64,000 nucleotides of DNA, taken from NCBI RefSeq assembly GCF_000025185.1, contig NC_013720.1, positions 6,076,001-6,140,000 of the forward strand, in the 5' to 3' direction. The position numbers and the translations under genes were made by a program. The stretch comes from Pirellula staleyi DSM 6068 (GTDB lineage Bacteria; Planctomycetota; Planctomycetia; Pirellulales; Pirellulaceae). Position 1 is the stretch's first letter. The number at the start of each line of letters is the position of its first letter. This document shows positions 51,614-60,787 of this stretch, piece by piece. The notes below the pieces were generated by a model. That model did not search any database, was not told the DNA's origin, and saw only the letters and a list, made by a program, of their open reading frames with translations.

Positions 51614-51642
51614 ATCTTATCGGCGAAGTGCCCGGGCCTCAA
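51614..51642 (-). promoter_or_regulatory. Candidate promoter of gapA
   Basis: On the minus strand TTGAGG (51637-51642) and TAAGAT (51614-51619) are separated by 17 bases, with 4 of 6 matches to each consensus box. They would start transcription about 90 bases upstream of the gap start codon. Confidence 0.45.
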
Positions 51643-51883
51643 GAATCCCCCATATTTCTAGGGTTTTGAGCCGATTCTTGAGTCGACCTGTGCAGATTGG
51701 CAATCACCTCGGGAGCCAATCACGGAAATCTGGCGCACCACAAACCGGCCCTTAACGGACCGGCGATTCCCGTAGGCAAAAAAGTACCGTCCAAGGAGGG
51801 ATGGAGTGAGCCTGGAACCAGCCCCAAGATTTTTTAGCAAGACAGCTGAAAAACCACCACGCGAGGGAGGCGCAAGGCGGGAC

Positions 51884-53155
51884 TCAGCCCCCGATCTTCA
51901 GCAGCTGCTGTTCCGGTGGGTTCTGCGGCTTGCGGGTTTCGACCCACTTCGAGGCGTCGAAGTGCTTGCCGTAGGTTCCGTAGTCGTTGAAGAAGAAATA
52001 CTTCGCCAAACGATAGGCCCACGATTTCTCGGGGATCTCTTCGCCGGGGTTGTACTGCGACGGGCGAATCTCCATTGCCTCGAGTTCCGCCATCGCGTTT
52101 TTGCGAGCGGTGGTGTCGTGGGCCTGGTGCTTGTCGATGATCAGCTTGAGTAGATCTGGGCGTTCGAGCACCACACAGCCTCGCGTGTGCTGCGCGGTGA
52201 TCTCGCGGAAGTCGCGCAAGAACTCGCTGTTTTGAAAGACTTCCTTCATCGGCCGCTCGTCGTAAATCGATTCCTTCGAGAACTGAATGATCGGACAAGG
52301 CTCGATGTCACCCCACGGACTCACATGGTGCGTGAAACCTGTGACTGCGGGACAGAGCGCGCGACCTTCGCCATCGTAGTAGGCATCGACAATCACGATC
52401 GGCTTTTTCGTCCGCATCTCGACCACGAACTTGCGGCACTCCAACTGCTGCTCGGGAGTGAGTGCAAGATCGGCGTTGCAGTCGGGACCGACCGGCCGGT
52501 AGATGTGAAACCAGGTATAGAACACACCCATTTCGATCAAGCGATCGAGCCATTTTTCGCTCAGCAGATCGAAGTTCGATTGGCAGAGACTGGTGCAAAC
52601 GCCGGTCATCACGCGATGCTTCAGGCAGTTCTGCAGCCCCTGCATCGTCTTGCTGTAAACATCATCGCGACCGCGCCGGACGTCGCTGACAATCTCGTTC
52701 CCCTCGACGCTGATCAGCGGCGTTACGTTGCCACACTCGCGCAGCTTGCGTGCGACTTCATCGGTGATGAACTGGCCGTTCGTGAAGACTTGGAAGTAGC
52801 AGTCGTGATGTCGCGCGAAGATCTCCAGCACCTCGGGATGCATGAAGGGCTCGCCCCCCAAGATACCGAAGAACGAGTTCCCCATCGCTTTGGCTTCGCC
52901 GATCAGTTTACTGATGGCTTCGACCTCGATTTTCGACTGCTTCGCGGCAACGTCGACCCAGCACCCTTGGCAGCGAAGGTTGCAGCTGTTGATGACCGAG
53001 ATGTAGAGGAAGGGTGGAAAGAACTCGCCGCGCGCGAGGCGAGCTTTGTGCTTTTGCACGCTCCGGACCCCTTTGGCGCCGAAGTTCCACATCAACTTCC
53101 AGAGGAGCCGCTTATCGGTTTCGGTGATCAGTCGCCCGAGCATCCGCAAATACAT
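51884..53155 (-). CDS. Radical SAM protein with SPASM-like C-terminal cysteines
   Basis: About 423 residues (start at ATG 53155; other ATGs upstream up to 53347). The cluster motif is SVINSCNLRCQGCWVD (CxxxCxxC, about residues 58-65), then FFGILGGEPFMHPEVLEIFA (GGEP, SAM binding), FQVFTNGQFITDEV and LISVEGNEI. The C-terminal part has further Cys: GRALCPAVTGFTHHVSPWGD IEPCPIIQFS and HTRGCVVLERP, which fit a SPASM or twitch domain for auxiliary clusters. Acts on an unknown substrate; SPASM enzymes often modify peptides or cofactors. No obvious peptide substrate gene is next to it. Confidence 0.88.
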   Translation of the reverse strand: MYLRMLGRLITETDKRLLWKLMWNFGAKGVRSVQKHKARLARGEFFPPFLYISVINSCNLRCQGCWVDVAAKQSKIEVEAISKLIGEAKAMGNSFFGILGGEPFMHPEVLEIFARHHDCYFQVFTNGQFITDEVARKLRECGNVTPLISVEGNEIVSDVRRGRDDVYSKTMQGLQNCLKHRVMTGVCTSLCQSNFDLLSEKWLDRLIEMGVFYTWFHIYRPVGPDCNADLALTPEQQLECRKFVVEMRTKKPIVIVDAYYDGEGRALCPAVTGFTHHVSPWGDIEPCPIIQFSKESIYDERPMKEVFQNSEFLRDFREITAQHTRGCVVLERPDLLKLIIDKHQAHDTTARKNAMAELEAMEIRPSQYNPGEEIPEKSWAYRLAKYFFFNDYGTYGKHFDASKWVETRKPQNPPEQQLLKIGG

Positions 53156-53545
53156 ACACGTTCCCACTCGATCGAGGGTTCTTGGCAGGCTGCGTCGCAT
53201 CGTCCCGCACATATCGGGACTTGTGCAGTATACCGCGCCTGTCCAGCACATTCCCGCCCCATGCTGGCGGAATTGGCGTGACAATCGGCCGACGATTTCG
53301 TCCCGCGTTTTCCGCCGCCAAATGCAGTTTGCCAGCAGTGCCTTCACGCTCTTTTTTCAGACAAAAGATCGGGCGATTGGCCTTCACTCGCTCGCGCGAC
53401 TTTTGGTATTCCCCTGCCCAGGCAACACTCGTTGGCGAGTTTGTCGCGAGGTGCTCGCGGGGCATGTCATGTCTCTCTCGAAGCTTCCACGTTAGCTTCG
53501 CCCCGGCGCATCGCGGACCAGGACTCGCCTCAGGATACCATCGAA
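53156..53545. other. Divergent intergenic region between the radical SAM and surface protein genes
   Basis: About 390 bases without a recognised gene. Several short frames on both strands are probably shadows of the radical SAM N-terminus. No clear palindrome stands out. Confidence 0.45.
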
Positions 53546-54640
53546 ATGTCGAAGAACTCGAAACTCGGACTCAAGCCCATCTCGAAGCCTCGCACGTCGC
53601 GCCGACGACTAGGAATTGAGTCGCTTGAAAAACGCGAACTGATGGCAGGCAACGTCACCGCTGTCCTCAACAAGGGGACGCTCACCATCACGGGCGACTC
53701 GCTCGGCAACGGCTTTATCATCGAAGGGACCGACGATCCCAAGGTCGTTCGCATCGTGGGGACCGCGCAAGCTGGTGGCGACACCACCATCAACGGCAGC
53801 TCGTACATCGAGATCAGCGGTGTCACGAAGCAAATCAACGTGAATACCAATGGTGGCGACGACAACGTCGTCGTCATGGGGACCGGCGGGACTGCGATGA
53901 CCATCAATCGCAACCTGAAGATCGAAACTGGTTCTGGCAACGACTCGGTGACAATCGGTCAGGCTGGGAGCACCGATACGGAACAGACCAGTTCTCCACT
54001 CGCTCAGTCGGTGAACATCACTGGCTATCTTTACATCAAGACCGAAGCGGGTGACGACACGATCGCGATTGCGAACACGAAAGTGCGCAGCCTCACAACG
54101 ATTGATACCGGCGATGGGGACGACAGCTTACTGTTTCCCACCACCTCACCCGACGACGATGACAGCGACAGCGACGAAGAGGTGTTTGCGGTCGATATCA
54201 CAGGGAATATTCAGCTCCGTATGGGAGATGGAGAGGACACCGTCAGTGGCTCGAATGTGAAGGGTGCGAAGGACCTGCAGATCTTTGACTATGAAGGGGC
54301 AGCCGATATCGTGCTCACCGATTTCACGATCAAGTCGAAGATTCAAATCGTGACGGGAAATGAGCTCGATACGATCGAACTCGACAACGTGAAAACGAAC
54401 ACGATGCAGATTGCGACCAACGACGGGGACGACCAAATCCACGTCGACAATGGCGAGTACAAGAGTCTGCTGATTCGCGCTGGCGATGGCTACGACGCAA
54501 TCACGATCAGCGACACGAAAACCACCAGTGGCACGCAAATCCAAGGAGAAAAGGGGGGCGGAACCCTTTTGCTGCAAGGCTATAACCAGCTTCGCAAGCT
54601 GAAGAAGAAGGGGCTCACCCAGCTCGAGAATATTGCTTAG
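53546..54640 (+). CDS. Repetitive surface protein with planctomycete ESLEKRELMAG N-terminus
   Basis: A 364-residue protein with a basic N-terminus and the motif GIESLEKRELMAGN at about residues 25-38, a variant of the LEPR-x-LL/LEPRxLMA motif on planctomycete surface proteins. The rest is a beta-repeat: about nine units of 20-25 residues end in patterns like NGGDDNVVV, SGNDSVTI, AGDDTIAI, GDGDDSLLF, GDGEDTVS, NDGDDQIHV and GDGYDAITI, reminiscent of RTX-like nonapeptides but with one per coil. A run DDDDSDSDEE at about 210-220 stands out. Probably a beta-solenoid calcium-dependent surface protein. A basic tail (RKLKKKGLTQLENIA) ends it. Confidence 0.8.
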   Translation: MSKNSKLGLKPISKPRTSRRRLGIESLEKRELMAGNVTAVLNKGTLTITGDSLGNGFIIEGTDDPKVVRIVGTAQAGGDTTINGSSYIEISGVTKQINVNTNGGDDNVVVMGTGGTAMTINRNLKIETGSGNDSVTIGQAGSTDTEQTSSPLAQSVNITGYLYIKTEAGDDTIAIANTKVRSLTTIDTGDGDDSLLFPTTSPDDDDSDSDEEVFAVDITGNIQLRMGDGEDTVSGSNVKGAKDLQIFDYEGAADIVLTDFTIKSKIQIVTGNELDTIELDNVKTNTMQIATNDGDDQIHVDNGEYKSLLIRAGDGYDAITISDTKTTSGTQIQGEKGGGTLLLQGYNQLRKLKKKGLTQLENIA

Positions 54641-54683
54641 CGCAGTGACTTAGCTAGGCGATTAATAACCAGCGCTTTAGGTC

Positions 54684-54703
54684 GGGTCCCCGCGAGGGGA
54701 CCT
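54684..54703. terminator. Bidirectional hairpin between surface protein and lepA
   Basis: GGTCCCC (54685-54691) / GGGGACC (54696-54702) with the 4-base loop GCGA, between convergent genes. Followed by TCACCTAC, not a T-run; likely a bidirectional terminator or structural element of the same kind as at 1045-1069. Confidence 0.6.
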
Positions 54704-54747
54704 CACCTACGCTGAATTGCCAGCAGAAATGGCACGCGGCGGAGCGG

Positions 54748-56559
54748 TTATTCTTCGCCGGTGTCGAGCACGGCCATGAAGGCTTTTTGCGGGATATCGA
54801 CCGAGCCGATCGACTTCATCCGCTTCTTACCCTCTTTCTGCTTGGCCCACAGTTTGCGTTTGCGGGTGATGTCGCCGCCGTAGCATTTGGCGGTGACGTT
54901 CTTACGCATCGCCGGAACGGTTTCGCGAGCAATCACGCGCGTGCCGATGGCGGCTTGCACAGCCACCTCGAACATGTGCCGCTCGATCTCGGCCTTCAGA
55001 CGTTTGCAAACACCACGACCACGGCGATCGGCATCTCCCCGGTGACAAATTACGCTGAGTGCATCGACACGTTTGGCATTCACCAAAATGTCCATGCGAA
55101 CGAGGTCGGCAGGCTCGTAGCCCTTGAGCTCGTAGTCCATGGTGCCGTAACCACGAGTGGCGCTTTTCAGTTTGTCGTGCAGGTCATAAATCACTTCGGC
55201 GAGTGGAATGTCATAGACCAGCATCGTGCGCGTCGGCGAGAGATACTCGGTACGGACCTGAATACCGCGGCGATCTTGGCAGAGCTTCATCACTGGACCG
55301 ATAAAGTCGGTCGGCTGAATCAAGCTGACGCGCACGATCGGCTGGCGGAACTCTTCAATGTTGCCTGAATCGGGAACATCCTGTGGCTTATGAATCATGC
55401 GGACTTCGCCGCCGCGCATCACCACTTCGTAGGTGACGTTCGGAGCGGTTTGCACCAGGTCGACGTCGCTCTCGGTTTCGAGCCGCTGCTGCACAATTTC
55501 CATGTGCAACAGTCCTAGAAATCCGCAGCGAAAACCAAACCCCAGCGCGTCGCTCGTTTCGGGTTCGAACTCAAAACTGGGATCGTTGATCGCTAGTTTT
55601 TCTAGCGCGTCGCGCAGTTCGGTGAAGTCCTGGCCATCCGAGGGATAGAGCCCGCAGTACACCATGCGCTTTGGCTCTTTGTAACCCGGCAGCGCCGGGG
55701 CAGCGCGATCGCCTGGCAGTGTGACCGTGTCGCCAATATGCACCAGGTCGAGCGATTTGATGTTGCAGATCAAATAGCCCACCTGCCCTGCTTCGAGCGC
55801 ATCACAAGCACGCTTGTGGGGAACAAACTGTCCCATCTCCACCACTTCGTGCGTGCTGTTGGTGTAGAGGAAGCGAATCTTCTCCCCCTTTTTCACCTTG
55901 CCAGCCATAACGCGAACGTAGGTGATAGCGCCCCGGTAGTCGTCGTAATGCGAGTCGAACACCATCGCTTGGAGTGGCGCTTCGAGTTCACTCACTGGAG
56001 GCGGAATGCGATCGATCAGGGCGTCGCACAGTTCCTGGATGCCAATGCCGGTCTTGGCGCTTACCTTCAAAACGGTCGAGGGATCGATCCCTAGAGTTTG
56101 TTCCATTTCGACGAGCACTTCGTCGACGCGGGCATTCACGAGGTCGATTTTATTGATGATCGGAACGATGGTGAGTCCCGCGTTCATCGCCGCGAAAGCG
56201 TTGGCGAGCGTTTGCGCCTCGACACCTTGGGCAGCATCGACCACCAGGATCGCACCTTCACAGCATGCGAGCGAGCGGGAGACTTCATAATGAAAGTCGA
56301 CGTGGCCGGGAGTATCGATGAGATTCATCTCGAACTCGACACCATCGCGCACATAGGCCATGCGTACTGCGCGGGCTTTGATGGTGATGCCACGATCGCG
56401 CTCGAGCTGCATGTCGTCGAGAAGTTGCGCTTGCATCTCGCGCTTGGCGACGGTGCCGGTGAACTCCAGCAGACGATCGGCCAGCGTGCTTTTGCCATGG
56501 TCAATATGGGCGACGATGCAAAAATTTCGGATCTGTTTGGGGGCGGCAACTTTAGCCAT
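54748..56559 (-). CDS. lepA: Elongation factor 4 (LepA)
   Basis: A 603-residue ribosome-associated GTPase. P-loop AHIDHGKSTLADRLLEFTGT, switch II DTPGHVDFHYEVSRSLA, NKID (NKIDLVN) are all intact; the C-terminal family-specific domain ends HMFEVAVQAAIGTRVIARET and FMAVLDTGEE. Back-translocates or otherwise helps ribosomes under stress. The ATG at 56559 begins MAKVAAPKQIRNFCIVAHID. Followed upstream by a ROK kinase gene on the same strand, 140 bases away. Confidence 0.98.
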   Translation of the reverse strand: MAKVAAPKQIRNFCIVAHIDHGKSTLADRLLEFTGTVAKREMQAQLLDDMQLERDRGITIKARAVRMAYVRDGVEFEMNLIDTPGHVDFHYEVSRSLACCEGAILVVDAAQGVEAQTLANAFAAMNAGLTIVPIINKIDLVNARVDEVLVEMEQTLGIDPSTVLKVSAKTGIGIQELCDALIDRIPPPVSELEAPLQAMVFDSHYDDYRGAITYVRVMAGKVKKGEKIRFLYTNSTHEVVEMGQFVPHKRACDALEAGQVGYLICNIKSLDLVHIGDTVTLPGDRAAPALPGYKEPKRMVYCGLYPSDGQDFTELRDALEKLAINDPSFEFEPETSDALGFGFRCGFLGLLHMEIVQQRLETESDVDLVQTAPNVTYEVVMRGGEVRMIHKPQDVPDSGNIEEFRQPIVRVSLIQPTDFIGPVMKLCQDRRGIQVRTEYLSPTRTMLVYDIPLAEVIYDLHDKLKSATRGYGTMDYELKGYEPADLVRMDILVNAKRVDALSVICHRGDADRRGRGVCKRLKAEIERHMFEVAVQAAIGTRVIARETVPAMRKNVTAKCYGGDITRKRKLWAKQKEGKKRMKSIGSVDIPQKAFMAVLDTGEE

Positions 56560-56699
56560 AGGGAGCGAACCGTTTCAGCAGACAGCGGCGAAATGCAAAC
56601 CATTCGAGCAGGACAAACTTGTCGCTCGCAGCATCTTAGGGATGGCGACAAGCGAACCAGCGATCGCGCGGCATCAGCGCGGGTGCGAGACCGTGCAAA

Positions 56700-57728
56700 T
56701 CAGCCTCGCTTTTTGTGATGGTCGACGCGGGCGATCCCGGCGGCGCCGATAAATCCGGCATCTCCCCCGAGCATCGCAAAATCGATCGTAGTCCGCTGGG
56801 CAGGAATGCGAAAGGCGTACTGCGTCACGCCAGCCCGAATCGAGCCCAGAAAGCGTCGCCCCAAGGGAGACTGATGTCCCCCAAAATTCATTGCCCCGCC
56901 GAGCACCACCGCCCCGGGATCGATGGTGTGCATCAAGCTGGTGATTCCCACTGCGAGATAATGGGCTAGCTCATCGATCAGCTCAATGGAAAACAGATCC
57001 CCCTTCTCCGCCTCCTGGGCAATGAGCAGGGCCGAGAGTTCTTCATCGGCATCCAGTCGCACACGAATCGACGTATCTCTCCCCGTGGAAAGAAGTTCCG
57101 ACGCACGACGCACCAGGGCCGTGGCGCTACAGTACCCTTCTAAATGCCCCGGCTGACCACAGGGGCAAACTCGCGCCGTGGGGTTACAGTCGATGATGAT
57201 ATGCCCGCATTCGCTGCCGTGGCTGTTTTCGCCATCGATCGACATATCGCCGATGATAATGCCCCCACCAACGCCCGTTCCTAGGGTCAGTAAGATCATG
57301 CTATGAAAGGCTTTACCACTGCCGACCCAAAACTCGCCATACGCGGCGGCGTTGGCGTCGTTGGCAAAGCTGACCGGCAGTCCGAAGGCAAGCGAAACAC
57401 ATTCGCGAATCGGAAAATGGAACCAGTGCGGCAGATTATGGGGCTCGAGGATTCGCCCTGCTTTAATATCGAGCGTTCCCGGTGTTCCGAGTCCAACGGC
57501 CGCCAAATCCGAGATCTTAAGTCCCAATTTGGCAAGCATTTCGGACACAAACGAGTGCGCCCGGCGAACAGCGTCGGCTGGTCCTGCCGATTCGTTGGTC
57601 GGAATCGATCCCCGGGCCAGAACGCGTCCCCGATCGTCGACGATACCAAGCTTAAGGTTGGTCCCTCCGACATCAAATCCGAGGAAGAGGGGCTGTTGTG
57701 CTTTGTCGAGCGAAACGGTCTCGTACAC
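56700..57728 (-). CDS. ROK-family glucokinase-like sugar kinase
   Basis: A 342-residue ROK protein starting with GTG (AAAGG upstream at correct distance). ATP-binding motif LFLGFDVGGTNLKLGIVDDR; sugar-binding block GLPVSFANDANAAAYGEFWV GSG and LLTLGTGVGGGIIIGDMS; zinc-binding CPCGQPGHLEGYCS. Phosphorylates glucose or a related sugar (N-acetylmannosamine, fructose are alternatives). It is divergent from the BshB1-like gene. Confidence 0.93.
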   Translation of the reverse strand: MYETVSLDKAQQPLFLGFDVGGTNLKLGIVDDRGRVLARGSIPTNESAGPADAVRRAHSFVSEMLAKLGLKISDLAAVGLGTPGTLDIKAGRILEPHNLPHWFHFPIRECVSLAFGLPVSFANDANAAAYGEFWVGSGKAFHSMILLTLGTGVGGGIIIGDMSIDGENSHGSECGHIIIDCNPTARVCPCGQPGHLEGYCSATALVRRASELLSTGRDTSIRVRLDADEELSALLIAQEAEKGDLFSIELIDELAHYLAVGITSLMHTIDPGAVVLGGAMNFGGHQSPLGRRFLGSIRAGVTQYAFRIPAQRTTIDFAMLGGDAGFIGAAGIARVDHHKKRG

Positions 57729-57905
57729 GCTCGGAACCTTTCATCGTACGTCAGAAGTGCTGATCCTGCCAATGGTTTGCGAAAGTATAAAGCCTCGATG
57801 GTCCCGTGAACAACCGTCTTCGACTTGCTACCACTGGTAGGATTGCGGCAAGCGACCAACAGCAGCCCCTTTCCCGACATTGACCGACCACCCAGAGAGT
57901 TTTCG

Positions 57906-58622
57906 ATGACCTCGCTGACTAGCGTCCCTTTTCCCAAACTCGACGTGCTGGTGGTGGCTCCGCACCCCGACGATGCTGAACTTGGCTGCGGTGGCACGAT
58001 TCTGAAATTGCGGGCCGAAGGAAAGAAAGTCGGTGTGCTTGATCTCACCAGTGGTGAGCCCACACCCCACGGATCGCTCGAGATTCGCGCCTCGGAAACT
58101 GCTCGAGCTACCGAAATCCTCGGGCTCGATTGGCGCGGCAATCTGGGGCTGCCCAATCGCATGCTCGAGCACACCCTCGAGGCTCGCAAAGCCTTGGCCA
58201 GTCTGATTCGTCAACTTCGCCCCGTTTGGCTGTTTGCTCCGTACTGGGAGGATGCTCATCCCGATCACGTTGCGGCAACTCCGCTGATCGAGGCAGCCCG
58301 CTTTTGGGCCAAGCTCAGTAAGACCGATATGCCGGGCGAACCGTGGCATCCCGCACGGGTTTATCACTACTACTGCGTCCATTTGAAGATGGTGCCGCAG
58401 CCCGCCTTTGTGGTCGATATCAGCGACGTGTGGGAACAGAAAATCGCTTCGATTGCGGCCTACGAAAGCCAGTTCATCACTGGCCGCACTGCCACCCCCA
58501 CGTTCCTCGAGCGACTCCGCGAAGAAGCCGCCTTTTGGGGCAAATCGATTGGCGTGAACTATGGCGAGCCCATCACCAGCCGCGAACCGATCGGCATGAA
58601 AAGCCTCGCCTCGCTGGTGTGA
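57906..58622 (+). CDS. PIG-L/BshB1-type LmbE-like deacetylase
   Basis: A 238-residue zinc deacetylase. Metal motif VLVVAPHPDDAELGCGGTIL (HPDDxE), catalytic Asp/His in YWEDAHPDHVAATPLIEAA (HPDH) and YHYYCVHLKMVPQPAFVVDI. This arrangement is typical of BshB1 (GlcNAc-malate deacetylase of bacillithiol) and related LmbE proteins, but no bshA or bshC is here, so the substrate is open. The ATG at 57906 gives the family start. Confidence 0.9.
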   Translation: MTSLTSVPFPKLDVLVVAPHPDDAELGCGGTILKLRAEGKKVGVLDLTSGEPTPHGSLEIRASETARATEILGLDWRGNLGLPNRMLEHTLEARKALASLIRQLRPVWLFAPYWEDAHPDHVAATPLIEAARFWAKLSKTDMPGEPWHPARVYHYYCVHLKMVPQPAFVVDISDVWEQKIASIAAYESQFITGRTATPTFLERLREEAAFWGKSIGVNYGEPITSREPIGMKSLASLV

Positions 58623-58925
58623 TGAAACCAGGGCAAGCATGTGCAACCGCGCTCTATACCACAGACGCTGCGTGGGACTTTCAGACCCCACCGAAATTCC
58701 CCAAACAACCACAAACAACGCTCAATATAGGTACAAAACAAGCACCTAATAGCTTGATTGTATGGTGTAACGAGCTTGTAATGGAGAGCAAAAATCGCTT
58801 GAGGCATTCCGCAGAGACGCCTACAATGAGGGGCGAGCAATCCCCCATCAAGAAGACTCTTTTCATACTCGCGGCACCGCAAAGCAGTTCTCTTTTTTGC
58901 AAACCTCTCCATCTCGGGCGGAAGC
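58623..58925. other. Intergenic region upstream of the lipoprotein gene
   Basis: About 300 bases, no recognised gene; a promoter-like pair is present at 58754-58782 (listed separately). Confidence 0.5.
58754..58782 (+). promoter_or_regulatory. Candidate promoter of the lipoprotein-DUF1559 pair
   Basis: TTGATT (58754-58759) and TGTAAT (58777-58782) are separated by 17 bases, matching consensus boxes at 4 and 5 of 6 positions. The lipoprotein start codon is at 58926. Confidence 0.4.
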
Positions 58926-59342
58926 ATGACTCAGAAACAGACTTCGTTCTGGCCACTTCTTCGTTTTCTTGTCCTGCTGAGCAGCGTGGGTTTAACCAGT
59001 GCAATCGGCTGCGGCAGTAGTGGTGAATTTGGCACAGCCAGCGCTAGCGGAACGGTCACCTTGAATGGACAGCCGGTGCCCGACTTGGTCGTCACCTTTA
59101 CCCCCAAGCCTGCCGCTGGAAACACTAATCCCGGTAAATCGGCGACCGGGCGCACCGATGCGCAAGGCAAGTTCACCTTGTCGACCTACAGCATGGGCGA
59201 CGGAGCAATTGTCGGCTCCCACCAAGTGGCTGTCAGCTTAGATGGCCCCAATCCAACTCCACCGGGCAAGCTGCCGGACAACTACATTCTCGAAGTCAAA
59301 TCCGGAAGTAATGACTTCGAAATTACGTTGTCTCCCTACTAA
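58926..59342 (+). CDS. Carboxypeptidase regulatory-like lipoprotein
   Basis: A 138-residue protein with an N-terminal hydrophobic region and lipobox SAIGC (about residues 25-29). The mature part, ASGTVTLNGQPVPDLVVTFT, DAQGKFTLSTYSMGDGAIVG SHQVAVSL, is the transthyretin-like/carboxypeptidase-regulatory-like fold. It precedes the DUF1559 gene by 138 bases in the same direction. It is a homologue of the lipoprotein at 521-1021 but shorter at the C-terminus. Probably anchored in the membrane, facing the periplasm; function unknown. Confidence 0.88.
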   Translation: MTQKQTSFWPLLRFLVLLSSVGLTSAIGCGSSGEFGTASASGTVTLNGQPVPDLVVTFTPKPAAGNTNPGKSATGRTDAQGKFTLSTYSMGDGAIVGSHQVAVSLDGPNPTPPGKLPDNYILEVKSGSNDFEITLSPY

Positions 59343-59480
59343 TTTCAGAGGAGCACCTATCCTCTTTTGCTGATGACGATCCTTGGGATCTTCATCCAAC
59401 CACGGCTCATCACACGAATCATTCTTTGAGCATGACCTTTATTGACTCATTCTTCTGTTCCTTTCCTTGGGGTCCCTGAC

Positions 59481-60449
59481 ATGAAGACACTATTCCAACT
59501 AAAAAACGTGCGTCAAAGAGTCAGAGAGAGAATTCAGCAGCGTGCATTTACGCTCGTTGAACTCCTGGTGGTGATTGCGATCATCGGCGTGCTCGTCGCG
59601 TTGCTGCTACCAGCGGTTCAAGCTGCCCGTGAGGCTGCCCGACGCATGCAGTGCGGCAACAACCTGAAACAGATCGGCATTGCAATTCACAACTATCACG
59701 ACACCAACAACTCCTTCCCACCATCGGCGGTGAAAGAGAAGTTGCAAGACGGGGGTGGCAGTGCCCAAGCGCTGGTATGGAGCGGATCAATCCTCCCCTT
59801 CATCGAGCAGAAGAACATGTTTGACTCGATTGTTGGGATGGGTTTCGGCATCAACTGGGCAGACGATAGCACCAACGAATTGATACTCCGCACCAAACTG
59901 CCAGCATTCCAATGCCCTTCTTCGCCTGACATGGGCCAGACCTGGGATGATGGAAGTGCCACTGCACGTCATCGTGCAAGCTATGGCTGTGTTGTTACGG
60001 GCACAGTCGGCTTTACTATCACCAGCAATGCAACCAACGGCGAAAGTAAGCACCACATGGACGATGGTGGCTACGGTCACGCTCGTTGGAATGGTCCATT
60101 TTTGATGCAGAACAACACCACCACCTTCGGCGATATTATCGACGGCTCGAGCAACACGCTTTTTGTCGGTGAACGCTATCGCGATAAAGCAACGAACCGG
60201 AACTACATTTACGTCGGCACTCCCAACGGCCAAGACGAGCATGCACGCTGGTCCGGCTCCACAGGCATTCAGCTCAATTCGCTCGATACTGGCACACAGG
60301 GTTTCGCTGGCTTTCACAGCGCGCATCCGAGCGGAGCTCAGTTTGCTGTGGGGGACGGTTCTGTTCGATTGATTAACGAGAACGTCGATCGCTATATCTA
60401 CGCGTGCCTCGGCACGCGCAACGGCGGCGAAGCTGTGCAGATTCCGTAA
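59481..60449 (+). CDS. DUF1559 (SBP_bac_10) protein
   Basis: A 322-residue protein with pilin-like N-terminus [20 protein letters not shown] followed by LLLPAVQAAREAARRMQCGN, the middle FQCPSSPDMGQTWDDGSATA (CPS motif), RASYGCVVT and a canonical H-X9-DG motif in AHPSGAQFAVGDGSVRLINE. The N-terminus resembles type IV prepilin; such proteins are likely surface-exposed. The start ATG at 59481 is preferred; the frame is open to 59442. It follows the lipoprotein, the reverse order of the module at 3-1021. A terminator follows. Confidence 0.95.
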   Translation: MKTLFQLKNVRQRVRERIQQRAFTLVELLVVIAIIGVLVALLLPAVQAAREAARRMQCGNNLKQIGIAIHNYHDTNNSFPPSAVKEKLQDGGGSAQALVWSGSILPFIEQKNMFDSIVGMGFGINWADDSTNELILRTKLPAFQCPSSPDMGQTWDDGSATARHRASYGCVVTGTVGFTITSNATNGESKHHMDDGGYGHARWNGPFLMQNNTTTFGDIIDGSSNTLFVGERYRDKATNRNYIYVGTPNGQDEHARWSGSTGIQLNSLDTGTQGFAGFHSAHPSGAQFAVGDGSVRLINENVDRYIYACLGTRNGGEAVQIP

Positions 60450-60787
60450 CCCGGAGCTGATGTTATGTCTCAGCGAGCAGCATCGACTTGAACGGTGCTG
60501 AAAATGTCACTGGATTGATCATTGAGGCGGCACGAGTGAAACATTCGGCCGCCTTTTTCGTGCGCGATCGACGCGAGATGTGCAAAGCGATAGATCAGGG
60601 TAGCTAGCAGTGGGAAGAGGCTGTTGGGCGCGATAGTTCAGAGCGTTTCTGCTGAAAAACTGGCGAAGCTACAGGGAGTTTGCCGATAAACGCGACTGTT
60701 CGGGCCTACTAGCGCGCCGAGGGATGTCGTATTTGCTGCGACAGCGGGTGCTAGCGGGGCGAAGCTGAGCAGGGATGGCTCGCGGCA
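60450..60787. other. Intergenic region upstream of the LpoB-like lipoprotein
   Basis: About 340 bases; holds the terminator at 60525-60558 and otherwise no recognised gene. Confidence 0.5.
60525..60558 (+). terminator. Intrinsic terminator after the DUF1559 gene
   Basis: GGCGGC (60526-60531) / GCCGCC (60548-60553) stem with TTTTT at 60554-60558, 76 bases after the stop codon at 60449. Confidence 0.75.

Noticed and set aside
52187-53281. Plus-strand 364-codon open frame inside the radical SAM gene
   Set aside because: Antisense shadow; the minus strand shows clear radical SAM motifs.
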